From contig NZ_CP030055.1 in NCBI RefSeq assembly GCF_015291645.1, positions 4,836,001 through 4,900,000 on the forward strand: DNA of 64,000 nucleotides, written 5' to 3'. The position numbers and the translations under genes were made by a program. Origin of the DNA: Bradyrhizobium sp. CCBAU 53340 (GTDB lineage Bacteria; Pseudomonadota; Alphaproteobacteria; Rhizobiales; Xanthobacteraceae). The notes beneath the pieces were generated by a model. The model searched no databases. It was not told the DNA's origin and worked only from the letters and a program-made list of their open reading frames with translations. This document shows positions 1 through 9,189 of the stretch, one piece after another (position 1 is the first letter of the stretch; each line of letters starts with the position of its first letter).

Positions 1-493
1 CCGAGCTATCGTGAATGGCGAGTTCCCTGACGCCGGCCTCGACCAGGGCCAGCGCAATGGCCGAGCCGGCCCCGCCCGCACCGACGAGAAGTGCGCGCAT
101 CCCTTTGGGATCGATCCCCTTGGTCCGCGCGGCGCCGACGAAGCCGAGACCGTCCACCATATCGCCGTGCCACGAACCATCGGCGCGCCGGCGCATCAGG
201 TTCGCAGTGCGAAGGAAGTGCGCACGTTCGGTCGCGCTGGCACAGGCCTCGTAGCAGGCGAACTTGTGCGGAATGGTCACCACGATGCCGTCGAGGTTCT
301 TCAACCGGCTCGCCACCGCGAGAAAATCAGGAAGATCGTCAGTCGCAACCTGAACAGGGACGAGAATGGCATCATGACCGCGCGCAGCAAACTCCGCGGA
401 AACACCAGCGGGCGAGCGCACCTGCGCGATGGGATCGCCGATGATGACGTAGAGCCGGGTCGCACCCGTAGGGGCCGGGATCATCCCGTTCAT
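1..493 (-). CDS. aroE: Shikimate dehydrogenase family protein, N-terminal part (cut by window edge)
   Basis: Reading the minus strand from the ATG at 493 gives an open frame of 164 codons that leaves the window at base 1. The N-terminal substrate domain has the family pattern GDPIAQVRSP (family form GxPIxHSxSP) and VTIPHK, whose lysine is the catalytic residue in AroE. It is followed by the nucleotide-binding loop GAGGAGSAIA. The family reduces 3-dehydroshikimate to shikimate with NADPH, and some paralogues act on quinate or in catabolism. The start overlaps the stop of the upstream monooxygenase gene in an ATGA, so the two are probably translationally coupled. That pairing suggests a specialised paralogue rather than the housekeeping AroE. 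The C-terminal half is not visible. Confidence 0.85.
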   Translation of the reverse strand, partial: MNGMIPAPTGATRLYVIIGDPIAQVRSPAGVSAEFAARGHDAILVPVQVATDDLPDFLAVASRLKNLDGIVVTIPHKFACYEACASATERAHFLRTANLMRRRADGSWHGDMVDGLGFVGAARTKGIDPKGMRALLVGAGGAGSAIALALVEAGVRELAIHDSS

Positions 494-2349
494 GCCGAGA
501 CCGGAGCCCCCTGGCTCTTCGCGTCGACTCCATAGGTCAATTCCAGCCCGTCCAGAGCGCCCTCCTTCCGCCATTTGGCAAGCAGGCGCAGAAACGCCAT
601 CGGTCCGCGCCAATACTGGCTATTGCGCGCCGCGACCGGATCGAACACGCCCTCATTGTTATAGTACCCGGGCGTGCATTCGGCGAGATAGGTTTGGCGG
701 CCGACCGCGGCCTTGACGACCTCGTCCACCCATGCGTTCTCGGCCGCGAGCGTCGGCTCCAATGTCCTTGCGCCGCGCCTGCGCGCCTCTGCGATCACAT
801 AGGCGATGTGCTGCGACTGCTCGTCGATGATATGCGGGAAGTTGGCGCTCTGGCCGGCCTGCACCGTCACGATCAGGAAGCAGTTCGGGAAGCCGCGGCT
901 GTAGAAGCCGTGCATCGTCTTGACGCCATCGCGCCAGCGCTCGGACAGGCTCGCACCGTCGCGGCCATGGACTTCAAACCCCATGCGGCGCGCATAGTCG
1001 GTGCCGACCTCGAAGCCGCTGGCATAGATCAGACAATCGAGCTCGTAGGCCTTGCCATCGACGACCACCGCATTCTCCGTGATGCGCTCGACGCCCTTGC
1101 CCCTGGTGTCGACGAGATGGACGTTGGGACGATTGAAGGTGTCGAGATATTCGTCGTGAAAGCAAGGCCGCTTGCAGAACGCCTTGTACCAAGGCTTGAG
1201 CGCCGCCGCGGTCGCCCCATCCTTGACTACGGCGTCGACGCGGGCCCGGATCTCGTCCATCTTGCGATAGTCGGCCTGCTCGATCACCTTCAGCGCCTCT
1301 TCCATCGAGGTCACTGGTTGGGGCTGCCGGCGCGGTGCCAGTAGGATCTCGCCGAGCAGACCGGTCCAGCCGTCCTGCACCAGATCCTGCTCGAACGGCT
1401 CACCCGAAATCACCGCGGTGAAATTGTCCATGCGCTCGCGCTGCCAGCCGGGCTTCAGCCCTTCGGCCCAGGATTGGTCCGTCGGCCGGTCGTCACGTAC
1501 ACCGATCGCCGACGGCGTGCGCTGGAACACATAGAGCTCTTTCGCGGCCCGACCGAGATGCGGTACGCATTGCACGGCGGTCGCGCCCGTGCCGATGATG
1601 CCGACGCGCTTGTCGGCAAGACCGGTAAGACCACCCTCCGCGTTGCCGCCGGTGTAGGCGTAGTCCCACCTGCTGGTGTGGAAGCTATGGCCCTTGAAGC
1701 TCTCGATTCCGGGAATGCCTGGCAGCTTGGGCCGACTGAGCGGACCTCCAGCCAGGATCACGAAGCGCGCGCGGATACGATCGCCGCGATCGGTCTCGAC
1801 CAGCCAGCGTCCGTCCTGCTCCTGCCACGCCATGCGCGAGATGACTGTCTGAAACAGTGCGCGTTCATAGAGGCCGAAGTGACGACCGACGCGGCACGAG
1901 TGTTCGTAGATTTCCGGCGCGCGCGCATATTTGCGCACCGGCATGTAGCCGGTCTCCTCCAGCAGAGGCAAATAGATGTAGCTCTCTGTATCGCAGGCTG
2001 CGCCCGGATAGCGATTCCAGTACCAGGTACCGCCGAAGTCGGCAGCCTTTTCAACGATGCGGAAATCCGTGATGCCGGCCGCGCGCAGGCGCGCGCCGCA
2101 CAGCAGGCCACCGAAACCGCCGCCGACGATGACAACCTCGGTCTCTTCGCGGACGGGCTCGCGCGTGACTCCGGCATCGGCCCAGGGATCGTCGAGATAG
2201 CGGGCAAAGCTGCCTGATACCTCGACATACTGCGCCTTGCCCTCGGAGCGCAGACGCATGTCGCGCTCGTCGCGATAGCGCGCACGCAGGGCCTCGATGT
2301 CGATGCTAGGCGCGCCGGCTGCTCCGGTCTTGTGTCTTTCCGCTGACAT
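490..2349 (-). CDS. Flavin-containing monooxygenase, Baeyer-Villiger type
   Basis: This 619-residue protein has a FAD-binding loop GGGFGG at about residues 76-81. The Baeyer-Villiger fingerprint FKGHSFHTSRW lies at about 218-228 and an NADP loop GTGATA at about 253-258. Enzymes with this order use NADPH and O2 to insert oxygen next to a ketone carbonyl, as in cyclohexanone or phenylacetone monooxygenase. The length is slightly above the usual 540-600 because of an N-terminal extension of about 65 residues. It overlaps the downstream shikimate dehydrogenase-like gene by four bases and is divergent from an acyl-CoA ligase gene. The substrate cannot be read from the sequence. Confidence 0.9.
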   Translation of the reverse strand: MSAERHKTGAAGAPSIDIEALRARYRDERDMRLRSEGKAQYVEVSGSFARYLDDPWADAGVTREPVREETEVVIVGGGFGGLLCGARLRAAGITDFRIVEKAADFGGTWYWNRYPGAACDTESYIYLPLLEETGYMPVRKYARAPEIYEHSCRVGRHFGLYERALFQTVISRMAWQEQDGRWLVETDRGDRIRARFVILAGGPLSRPKLPGIPGIESFKGHSFHTSRWDYAYTGGNAEGGLTGLADKRVGIIGTGATAVQCVPHLGRAAKELYVFQRTPSAIGVRDDRPTDQSWAEGLKPGWQRERMDNFTAVISGEPFEQDLVQDGWTGLLGEILLAPRRQPQPVTSMEEALKVIEQADYRKMDEIRARVDAVVKDGATAAALKPWYKAFCKRPCFHDEYLDTFNRPNVHLVDTRGKGVERITENAVVVDGKAYELDCLIYASGFEVGTDYARRMGFEVHGRDGASLSERWRDGVKTMHGFYSRGFPNCFLIVTVQAGQSANFPHIIDEQSQHIAYVIAEARRRGARTLEPTLAAENAWVDEVVKAAVGRQTYLAECTPGYYNNEGVFDPVAARNSQYWRGPMAFLRLLAKWRKEGALDGLELTYGVDAKSQGAPVSA

Positions 2350-2540
2350 CGATCTTCTCCACGGCGGGCCCGCTGCTTCAGCGGCAGCCCACGCCAGTTA
2401 GCCCCGAAAAAGTGACGCACGCAATCGCATCAACCGCTTTTTGCGTGGACGCCGCGCGACGTTCCGCTACCTTGAATGCAAGCGCGAACGCGTCATACGA
2501 CGACATGATTTTATGGCGCGTGGCCATTTCGGAGGGGACA

Positions 2541-4166
2541 ATGCAGGGATTGATGATGGACATGCCGCTCCTGATCAGCGGCCTGATCCAATATGCCGCC
2601 GATTATCATGGCGAAGCGGAGATCGTCGCGCGCGAGATCGAAGGCGATATCCATCGTTGCACCTATGCCGAGGCGCATCCGCGCATCAAGCGCATGGCGC
2701 TGGCGCTGAAGCGGCTCGGCATGAAGCCTGGGGACCGCGTCGGCACGCTCGCCTGGAATACGCATCGCCATTTCGAGATGTTCTACGCGGCGCCGGGCAT
2801 GGGCTATGTGCTTCACACCGTCAATCCACGATTATTCCCCGAGCAACTCGTCTACATCATCAACCATGCCGAAGACCGCATTCTCTTCGTCGACCGCGCC
2901 ACATTGCCGATCGTCGAGGCGATCGCGCCGCAACTGGCGACGGTCGAGGCCTATGTGATGATGTCATCACGCGAACGAATGCCCGCGACCAAGCTTGCAA
3001 ACGTGCACTGCTACGAGGAGCTGCTGGAGAAGGAGGACGACGCCGGCTTCGCCTGGCCGGAGTTCGACGAGAAATCCGCCTCCACCATCTGCTACACCTC
3101 GGGCACGACAGGCAACCCCAAGGGCGTGATCTATTCGCATCGCGCCGCAATTCTTCAGACTATGATCTCTTGCAACTTCGACTTCATTCCCGGGCATCGC
3201 GAAGGGGTGCGCGAGGTGATGATGCCGATGGCGCCGCTGTTCCACGGCAATGGCTGGAACATGCCGTTCACCGCGCCCTATACCGGCTCCAAGCTGGTGC
3301 TGCCCGGCCGCAATTACGAGCCCGACAAGCTCTATGAGCTGCTCGAGGGCGAGAAGGTGACGGTGTCGGCAGGCGTGCCGAGCTTCTGGCTGATCCTGCT
3401 CGACTGGCTCGGCCGCACCGGCAACAAATTCTCCACGCTGCGCGCAACGCTGTCCTCGGGCTCGGCGCCGCCGCGTGCAATGATCGAAAAGCTCAAGCGC
3501 GACTACAACGTCGACTATGTTCAGGCCTGGGGCATGACGGAGGCGCTGGGCTGCTCGATGCCTGGCTTGCGGCCGGGCTCGGAGCATCTCAGCGAAGCCG
3601 AGATCTTCGACCGCCGCCAGGTCTCAGGCCGTGCCTGCTTCGGCACAACCTTGCGCATCGTCGACGATGCCGGCGTCGAGCTGCCGCGCGACGGCAAAAC
3701 CGTCGGTCACTTGCGCGCTCGCGGCCCCTGGGTCGCCTCCGGCTATATGAAGCTCAACGAAGGCCTCGACCGCAACGGCTGGCTGATCACCGGCGACATG
3801 GCCGTGATTGACGCCCAGGGCCACGTGACCCTCACCGATCGTTCCAAGGATGTGATCAAATCGGGCGGCGAATGGATCTCCTCGATCCAGCTCGAGGACA
3901 TCGCGCTGTCCCACCCCGACGTGCTGCAAGCCGCCGTGGTCGCCATTGCGCATGAGAAGTGGCAGGAGCGCCCTCTCCTTCTCGTCGTCCGGAAGAAGGG
4001 CGCGACCGTGGATGGCAAGACCCTGCTCGAGCATATGCGTCCGAAGATCGCGAGCTGGTGGATGCCGGACGCGGTTGAATTCCTCGACGAATTCCCGATG
4101 ACTGGCACCGGCAAGGTGCTCAAATCGGCGCTGCGTGAGAAATTTAGGGACTATCACGTCGGCTGA
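2541..4166 (+). CDS. AMP-forming acyl-CoA synthetase (fatty-acid/aromatic CoA ligase family)
   Basis: The ATG at 2541 follows a strong ribosome-binding site (GGAGGGG, 2531-2537) and gives 541 residues. An upstream in-frame start at 2412 lacks one. The AMP-binding signature YTSGTTGNPKGV is at about residues 185-196, and the C-terminal lid ends with GTGKVLKSALRE, carrying the adenylation lysine. The enzyme should activate a carboxylic acid to its CoA thioester with ATP. The family ranges over medium- and long-chain fatty acids and aromatic acids. The acyl-CoA dehydrogenase gene starts 63 bases downstream, so activation followed by alpha,beta-oxidation of one substrate is likely. Confidence 0.9.
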   Translation: MQGLMMDMPLLISGLIQYAADYHGEAEIVAREIEGDIHRCTYAEAHPRIKRMALALKRLGMKPGDRVGTLAWNTHRHFEMFYAAPGMGYVLHTVNPRLFPEQLVYIINHAEDRILFVDRATLPIVEAIAPQLATVEAYVMMSSRERMPATKLANVHCYEELLEKEDDAGFAWPEFDEKSASTICYTSGTTGNPKGVIYSHRAAILQTMISCNFDFIPGHREGVREVMMPMAPLFHGNGWNMPFTAPYTGSKLVLPGRNYEPDKLYELLEGEKVTVSAGVPSFWLILLDWLGRTGNKFSTLRATLSSGSAPPRAMIEKLKRDYNVDYVQAWGMTEALGCSMPGLRPGSEHLSEAEIFDRRQVSGRACFGTTLRIVDDAGVELPRDGKTVGHLRARGPWVASGYMKLNEGLDRNGWLITGDMAVIDAQGHVTLTDRSKDVIKSGGEWISSIQLEDIALSHPDVLQAAVVAIAHEKWQERPLLLVVRKKGATVDGKTLLEHMRPKIASWWMPDAVEFLDEFPMTGTGKVLKSALREKFRDYHVG

Positions 4167-4229
4167 GCCCACCCGCAAACTTAGATCACGCCAGGCACGT
4201 CGCGCCGTTCACCGATCAAGGATACGAGA

Positions 4230-5441
4230 ATGCTCTACCCAATCTCGCCCAAAGTCATCGAGCTCAAGCGCAAGCTCGAAAGCTTCATGGACCGCAATAT
4301 CTATCCGAACGAAGAACGGTTCTATCGCGAGGCGGAAGAGCTCGGGCCTTGGAAGGTCTATCCGGTCGTCGAGGAATTGAAGCCGCTGGCGCGCGCCGAG
4401 GGCCTCTGGAATCTATTCTTGCCGGACTCGGGCCATGGCGCGGGCCTCACCAATCTCGAATATGCCCCGCTTTGCGAGGTGATGGGCCGCTCGCATCTCG
4501 CGCCCGAGGTGTTCAACTGCTCGGCGCCCGACACCGGCAACATGGAGGTGCTGGAACGCTACGGCACGGAGAAGGACAAGGAACGGTGGCTGAAGCCGCT
4601 ACTCGCGGGCGAAATCCGCTCCTGCTTCGCCATGACCGAACCGGCGGTTGCCTCATCCGATGCGACCAATATCGAAAGCTCGATCGTGCGTGATGGCGAT
4701 CACTACGTCATCAACGGCCGCAAGTGGTACACGACCAACGCGACCGATCCGCGCTGCAAGATCTGCATCTTCATGGGCAAGACCGATCCCGATAATCCCG
4801 ATCGCCACAAGCAGCAATCCATGATCCTGGTGCCGATGGATACGCCCGGCATCGAGGTGAAGCGTCCCCTGCCCGTGTTCGGTTTCTACGGCGTTCCGGA
4901 CCGCGCCTCCGAAGTCGTCTTCACCAATGTGCGGGTGCCGAAGGAGAACATGTTGCTGGGCGAAGGCCGGGGCTTCGAGATTGCACAAGGACGCCTCGGC
5001 CCGGGCCGAATCCACCACTGCATGCGGCTGATTGGCCTTGCCGAACGCACGCTGGAAAAGATGTGCCGCCGCGTACGCAGCCGCGTCGCCTTCGGCAAGC
5101 CGGTGTCCGAGCAGACGGTGACGCAGGAGCGCATCGCCGAAGCGCGCATCATGATCGAGCAGGCCCGGCTGTTGACGCTGAATGCCGCATACGCGATGGA
5201 CACCGTCGGCAACAAGGTCGCGAAGGCCGAGATCGCGATGATCAAGGTCGCCGTGCCCAACATGGCCTGCCAGATCATCGACTGGGCCATCCAGGCCCAT
5301 GGCGGCGGCGGCACCTCCAACGATTTCGGCCTGACGCAGGCCTACGCTACCGCGCGCCTGCTCCGCCTCGCCGACGGGCCGGACGAGGTCCACCGGAACC
5401 AGATCGCGCGGTTTGAGCTGAAAAAATATTCAAACGCGTAG
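4230..5441 (+). CDS. Acyl-CoA dehydrogenase
   Basis: This 403-residue flavoprotein has the three-part acyl-CoA dehydrogenase layout. The middle domain carries [16 protein letters not shown], and the C-terminal part carries [11 protein letters not shown] and [10 protein letters not shown]. The DGPDEVHR ending is typical of the ACAD10/11-like branch. It should form a 2-enoyl-CoA and pass electrons to ETF. It follows the acyl-CoA ligase on the same strand and converges on the efflux operon with only six bases between stop codons. The substrate is unknown. Confidence 0.9.
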   Translation: MLYPISPKVIELKRKLESFMDRNIYPNEERFYREAEELGPWKVYPVVEELKPLARAEGLWNLFLPDSGHGAGLTNLEYAPLCEVMGRSHLAPEVFNCSAPDTGNMEVLERYGTEKDKERWLKPLLAGEIRSCFAMTEPAVASSDATNIESSIVRDGDHYVINGRKWYTTNATDPRCKICIFMGKTDPDNPDRHKQQSMILVPMDTPGIEVKRPLPVFGFYGVPDRASEVVFTNVRVPKENMLLGEGRGFEIAQGRLGPGRIHHCMRLIGLAERTLEKMCRRVRSRVAFGKPVSEQTVTQERIAEARIMIEQARLLTLNAAYAMDTVGNKVAKAEIAMIKVAVPNMACQIIDWAIQAHGGGGTSNDFGLTQAYATARLLRLADGPDEVHRNQIARFELKKYSNA

Positions 5442-5447
5442 AGAGGG

Positions 5448-6314
5448 TTAGTCCAACACCTCCACCGTCGCGGAACGCCCTGCGACCAACGACATTCCGT
5501 CCGGCACCTTATCCAGCGCGATGCGCACAGGCACGCGCTGGGCAAGCCTTACCCAGCTAAAGGTCGGGTTGACGTTCGCGAGCAGGCTCGCACCTTCGGC
5601 ACGATCGCGGTCCTCGATGCCGGCGGCGATGCTCTCGACATGGCCGGATAGCATGCCCTTCTCGCCCATCAGGCGGACCAACGCCTTGTCGCCGGTGCGG
5701 ATGCGCGCGAGCTTCGTCTCTTCGAAATAGCCCTCGACATGCAACGTGTCGCTGTCGACCAGCGCCATCACGCCCTTGCCCGCAGAGACGTAAGCGCCGG
5801 GCCGCAGATCCATGTTGGTGATCACGCCGTTCACGGAGGCCCGGACCTCGCTGCGATCAAGATTGAGCTGGGCGACCGCGCGGTCGGCGACAGCTGCATC
5901 GAAGGCTGCCTTAGCCTGAAGCTGGGTGGCCAGCACCTGCTCCTGCCTCTGCTGCGACACGGCATCGGTGGTCAACGTGCTATACCGCTTCAGATCCGCA
6001 TTGGCCTGATCGAGCGTTGCCTGATGTCCAGCCACCGACGCATCGGCCTGCCGCAGCGCCAGCGCAAAGCGTTCGCGATCGATCCTGAACAGCACGTCGC
6101 CGCGATGGACCTTCTGGTTGTCCTTGACCAGCACGTCGGTGACGAAGCCCGAGACATCCGGCGCAACCTGCACCACGTCGGCACGCACACGGCCGTCACG
6201 CGTCCAGGGCGATTCCATGTAATAGACCCAGAGCTCGCGGCCAACGCCGATCGCAGCGATAACAGCGATGAGGGTCACTGCAAGCCGGCCGAACCAGGCG
6301 AAATTTCCTTTCAT
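5448..6314 (-). CDS. HlyD-family membrane fusion protein of an efflux system
   Basis: The 288-residue protein has one N-terminal membrane helix at about residues 8-28, then a biotinyl-lipoyl-like half (VAPDVSGFVTDVLVKDNQKV), a short coiled hairpin and the second half-motif. This is the periplasmic adaptor of EmrA/AaeA type. It is the last gene of a MarR-FUSC-DUF1656-HlyD operon and overlaps the DUF1656 gene by four bases (ATGA). The context fits export of aromatic carboxylic acids or related toxic weak acids, as in AaeXAB. The substrate is inferred from family only. Confidence 0.9.
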   Translation of the reverse strand: MKGNFAWFGRLAVTLIAVIAAIGVGRELWVYYMESPWTRDGRVRADVVQVAPDVSGFVTDVLVKDNQKVHRGDVLFRIDRERFALALRQADASVAGHQATLDQANADLKRYSTLTTDAVSQQRQEQVLATQLQAKAAFDAAVADRAVAQLNLDRSEVRASVNGVITNMDLRPGAYVSAGKGVMALVDSDTLHVEGYFEETKLARIRTGDKALVRLMGEKGMLSGHVESIAAGIEDRDRAEGASLLANVNPTFSWVRLAQRVPVRIALDKVPDGMSLVAGRSATVEVLD

Positions 6315-6517
6315 GAGAGATACTCCGAGAGATAGACGACGACGCCGAGCACGCAGACGAATACAGCAAAATCGAACAGCGCGCGGTGCCAGACCAGGCG
6401 GTAGAGGTCAAAGCGCTGCATCATCAGGCGCAGCAGCGCGCTCAGCACATAGGCGACGATGATCCAGAGCAGCAGCGCCGGCACCAGCACACCATAGATG
6501 TCGATCACATATCTCAT
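6311..6517 (-). CDS. DUF1656 small inner-membrane protein (AaeX-like)
   Basis: This is a 68-residue protein with two hydrophobic segments at about residues 7-30 and 46-65, separated by a basic loop containing RFDLYRLVWH. The size and pattern match DUF1656/AaeX proteins, which accompany FUSC-type permeases and HlyD adaptors. It overlaps both neighbours by four bases, so the three are translated as a coupled unit. The role of AaeX itself is not well understood. Confidence 0.88.
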   Translation of the reverse strand: MRYVIDIYGVLVPALLLWIIVAYVLSALLRLMMQRFDLYRLVWHRALFDFAVFVCVLGVVVYLSEYLS

Positions 6518-8565
6518 GCCGCCACACTCTCATCTGCGTCCGGCCGATAGGCCGGCGCGTCCGGGAACAGGCCGCGACGGATGCCGACGAGCCCGATCAG
6601 CGCGTCTTCGCGCGCGCTATCATTGGGATCCTTCACCGCCCGGGCCAGCGCCCTATCGACGCTGGTCAGAAGCTCGCGCGGCATCCCGCCGCCTCCATAG
6701 TTGCGGCAAGCGATGGCGAGCTGGTCGAGCATGTCGTCGATGACGGAGATGGTCGGTGCGGCAAGTCCGTAGCGCGCACGACGCAGATCGATGATGTTGA
6801 TCCCGATGCGGAGCTGCACGAGGCTGTCGGCATCGCGGCGATCGCTTTCGGAGAGGAAGGCAATCCGCTGCACCAGCAGGCCGAGCCGATGCAGCATCAG
6901 GCCGGCAAACTCGGCGCGATCGCGCTTGCCCCGCCGTTCGGCGGCAACGGCGATCGTGATCCAACCCGACAGCACCAGCCGATTGGCGATCCATTCCGCC
7001 CCGACCCCGCGCGCAATCCGCGTCACCAGCTCGGCGATGAGGACGCCGACGAAGAAGGCGACGGCGGAATTGGCGTAGGACGCGAAATCCGCAATGTAGG
7101 TCGATTGCAGCGCAAGCAGCGTCGCCGTGTTGGCCGCGAGCGCCATGCCGGTGCCCGCTGTGGCGGGCCGGCCGATGAGCAAACCGTAGAGCAGGAAGGT
7201 CGGCGCCAGCGCGACGATCAAAACCTCGATATGCGAGATCGCAGGGACGATCGCAAACAGATAGATCGCGACAACCACGATGGCGATCAGCGACCACAGG
7301 CCGAAGCTGCGGATGAAACGCGCCGGCTCGTCCTGCGCTGCGAAGAACGAGCAGACGACGGCCGCCATCATCGGCGCCGAGGCACCATCCGGCCAGCCCG
7401 TGCCGATCCAGAACGCGCAACAGATCAGGATGGCGGTAGCGGCGCCTGCCGCCGACCATAGCGCCAGGCCGCGATCGCTGTGGCGCGACGGCGCGGCGCC
7501 GGCTTCGGAATGGAAGGCAAGATCGACAGTGGAAATGCTGCGGCCCTCGCCGATCGCCTCGGTCAGCGCACGGCAGTCGCGCGAGAGGTCCACCAGATCG
7601 CGCAACCGCGACAGCAGGCTGGTGGTGATGATCCGCTCCCAGGAGGCACTGTCGTCCAGCCCCGCCTGCTGCTCTGCTATCACACCGCGGATACGGTCAG
7701 CCGGCTGCCGCGCGCTGACGTCACTCATGATCCATTGCGCGAGATCTGCCAGCAATCGCTTCAGCTCGGGCCGGCGCCGCAGGGCCTCCTCGCCCAGTGC
7801 AGCCAGGCGGTCCTCGATCGAGGCAATCACCGGCAGCAATGTCAGCATCCTTAGTCGGATTTCGCCGAGGCCGGTCACGGCATTGCGGTCGGTCAGGCGA
7901 TCATAGGCAAGATGGGTGGAGAGCGTGTCGATCTCGACGATGTCGGTCGCGAGCTTGAGCCGCTTGCCGCGGCGTGTGTCGCCGGTCGCCTCCCGCAACA
8001 GCACCACCTGGCTCAGGCGGCGCGCATCCATAAGCCAAGAGTCGACGCGATGGGCCACGGCCGGCGCGACGCTGCGCGGAAACACAATGGTCGAGATCAG
8101 GCTGGCACAGATGATGCCGAGCGAGATCTCCTCCAATCGCGCAACCGCGGTATCGAAGATCGCTCCGGGCTCGGACACGGCGGGAAAGCCGATCAACGCA
8201 ACGGTGTATCCGGCCAGCATGAAGACGTAGCTGCGCGGCGTGCCGTCGAGAAGTGACAGATACAGGCACAGCCCGACCCAGAGCGCGATCGCGAGGCACA
8301 AAAGCTCCGGCGCGTTGATCAGGTTCGGCACCAGCGCCACCGTCATGGTCGCGCCCACCAGCGTGCCCATGACACGGAAGAACGCCTTCGAGCTGGTCGC
8401 ACCGGCGAGCGGTTGCGAGGTGATGTAGACGGTCGCCATCGCCCAATAAGGCCGCGGCAGATCCATGGCGAGCGCGATGACAAGCGCTAGCATCGAGGCG
8501 ATAAACGTCTTCAAAGCAAAAATCAGGTCCGCATGGCGGACCAGAAACGGTTCGTCTGCGCGCAT
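6514..8565 (-). CDS. FUSC-family permease (aromatic acid / fusaric acid type exporter)
   Basis: The 683-residue protein has two blocks of about five or six membrane helices (about residues 15-170 and 365-520), each followed by a soluble stretch. This is the AaeB/fusaric-acid-resistance layout at the expected length. The start is three bases after the MarR stop codon, and the end overlaps the DUF1656 gene. It should be the inner-membrane pump that works with the HlyD adaptor encoded downstream. The local MarR regulator suggests induction by the exported compound. Confidence 0.9.
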   Translation of the reverse strand: MRADEPFLVRHADLIFALKTFIASMLALVIALAMDLPRPYWAMATVYITSQPLAGATSSKAFFRVMGTLVGATMTVALVPNLINAPELLCLAIALWVGLCLYLSLLDGTPRSYVFMLAGYTVALIGFPAVSEPGAIFDTAVARLEEISLGIICASLISTIVFPRSVAPAVAHRVDSWLMDARRLSQVVLLREATGDTRRGKRLKLATDIVEIDTLSTHLAYDRLTDRNAVTGLGEIRLRMLTLLPVIASIEDRLAALGEEALRRRPELKRLLADLAQWIMSDVSARQPADRIRGVIAEQQAGLDDSASWERIITTSLLSRLRDLVDLSRDCRALTEAIGEGRSISTVDLAFHSEAGAAPSRHSDRGLALWSAAGAATAILICCAFWIGTGWPDGASAPMMAAVVCSFFAAQDEPARFIRSFGLWSLIAIVVVAIYLFAIVPAISHIEVLIVALAPTFLLYGLLIGRPATAGTGMALAANTATLLALQSTYIADFASYANSAVAFFVGVLIAELVTRIARGVGAEWIANRLVLSGWITIAVAAERRGKRDRAEFAGLMLHRLGLLVQRIAFLSESDRRDADSLVQLRIGINIIDLRRARYGLAAPTISVIDDMLDQLAIACRNYGGGGMPRELLTSVDRALARAVKDPNDSAREDALIGLVGIRRGLFPDAPAYRPDADESVAA

Positions 8566-8568
8566 TGA

Positions 8569-9042
8569 CTACTTCGCCTCTGGACCGCCCTTGGCGTCCT
8601 GCAACTGGCTGGCCCGCTGTTCGATGCGCTGAAGAGTTTCGAAGGTTATCGCAAGTTGCTCGGGTGCGATATCCTTGAGCAGGCTCGCCCGCACACGCCG
8701 CAACACGCGGTTGGTCTCCTCGACCTTGGCCTCGCCCGCTTTCGTCAGGTGGAGCGTTTTGGCACGCCGGTCGGTCGGGTCCTCGCGGCGCTCCACCAGG
8801 CCTTCGACCTCGAGCAGGTCGATCAGCCGGACCAGGGACGGCCCTTCGATGCCGAGCTCGTCCGCAAGCACACCCTGCCGCACGCTTTCGCCGTGTCGCG
8901 ACAGCACCAGCAGCGGAATTGCAGTGGCATAGGACAGGCCGTGATCGGACAGGGCCTGATCGGACTCGCGCCGCCAGATGCGGGCGAGACGCGCGATCAG
9001 CCGGCCGATTTCGCCGTGGATGAGACCTTGCGAGGGTGCCAT
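8569..9042 (-). CDS. MarR-family transcriptional regulator of the efflux operon
   Basis: The 157-residue protein has a winged helix-turn-helix: the recognition region is around GIEGPSLVRLIDLLEVEGL and the wing is RREDPTDRRAKTLHLT, both characteristic of MarR. It is the first gene of the efflux operon and is followed after three bases by the permease. MarR proteins of such operons usually repress and are released by phenolic or aromatic acids. An imperfect dyad directly upstream of the start codon (9047-9068) is a candidate autoregulatory site. Confidence 0.92.
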   Translation of the reverse strand: MAPSQGLIHGEIGRLIARLARIWRRESDQALSDHGLSYATAIPLLVLSRHGESVRQGVLADELGIEGPSLVRLIDLLEVEGLVERREDPTDRRAKTLHLTKAGEAKVEETNRVLRRVRASLLKDIAPEQLAITFETLQRIEQRASQLQDAKGGPEAK

Positions 9043-9046
9043 CCAA

Positions 9047-9068
9047 ACTAGATAGGAGCCTAACTAAT
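9047..9068. promoter_or_regulatory. Imperfect inverted repeat, candidate MarR operator
   Basis: The arms ACTAGATAG and CTAACTAAT are complementary at seven of nine positions around a four-base centre. The site ends five bases from the MarR start codon, so a bound protein would block the operon's own expression. The assignment to the adjacent MarR is inference. Confidence 0.4.
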
Positions 9069-9189
9069 AGCTCGCAATCATAAGCACGATCACGAAATGG
9101 CGATTGGAACCTGGCAATGAGGAGAGTTCCGGCCCGCCGGCATGCCACTGGAAGCGAAACGACATGCGGCGGACACTAACGCCCTCGCC

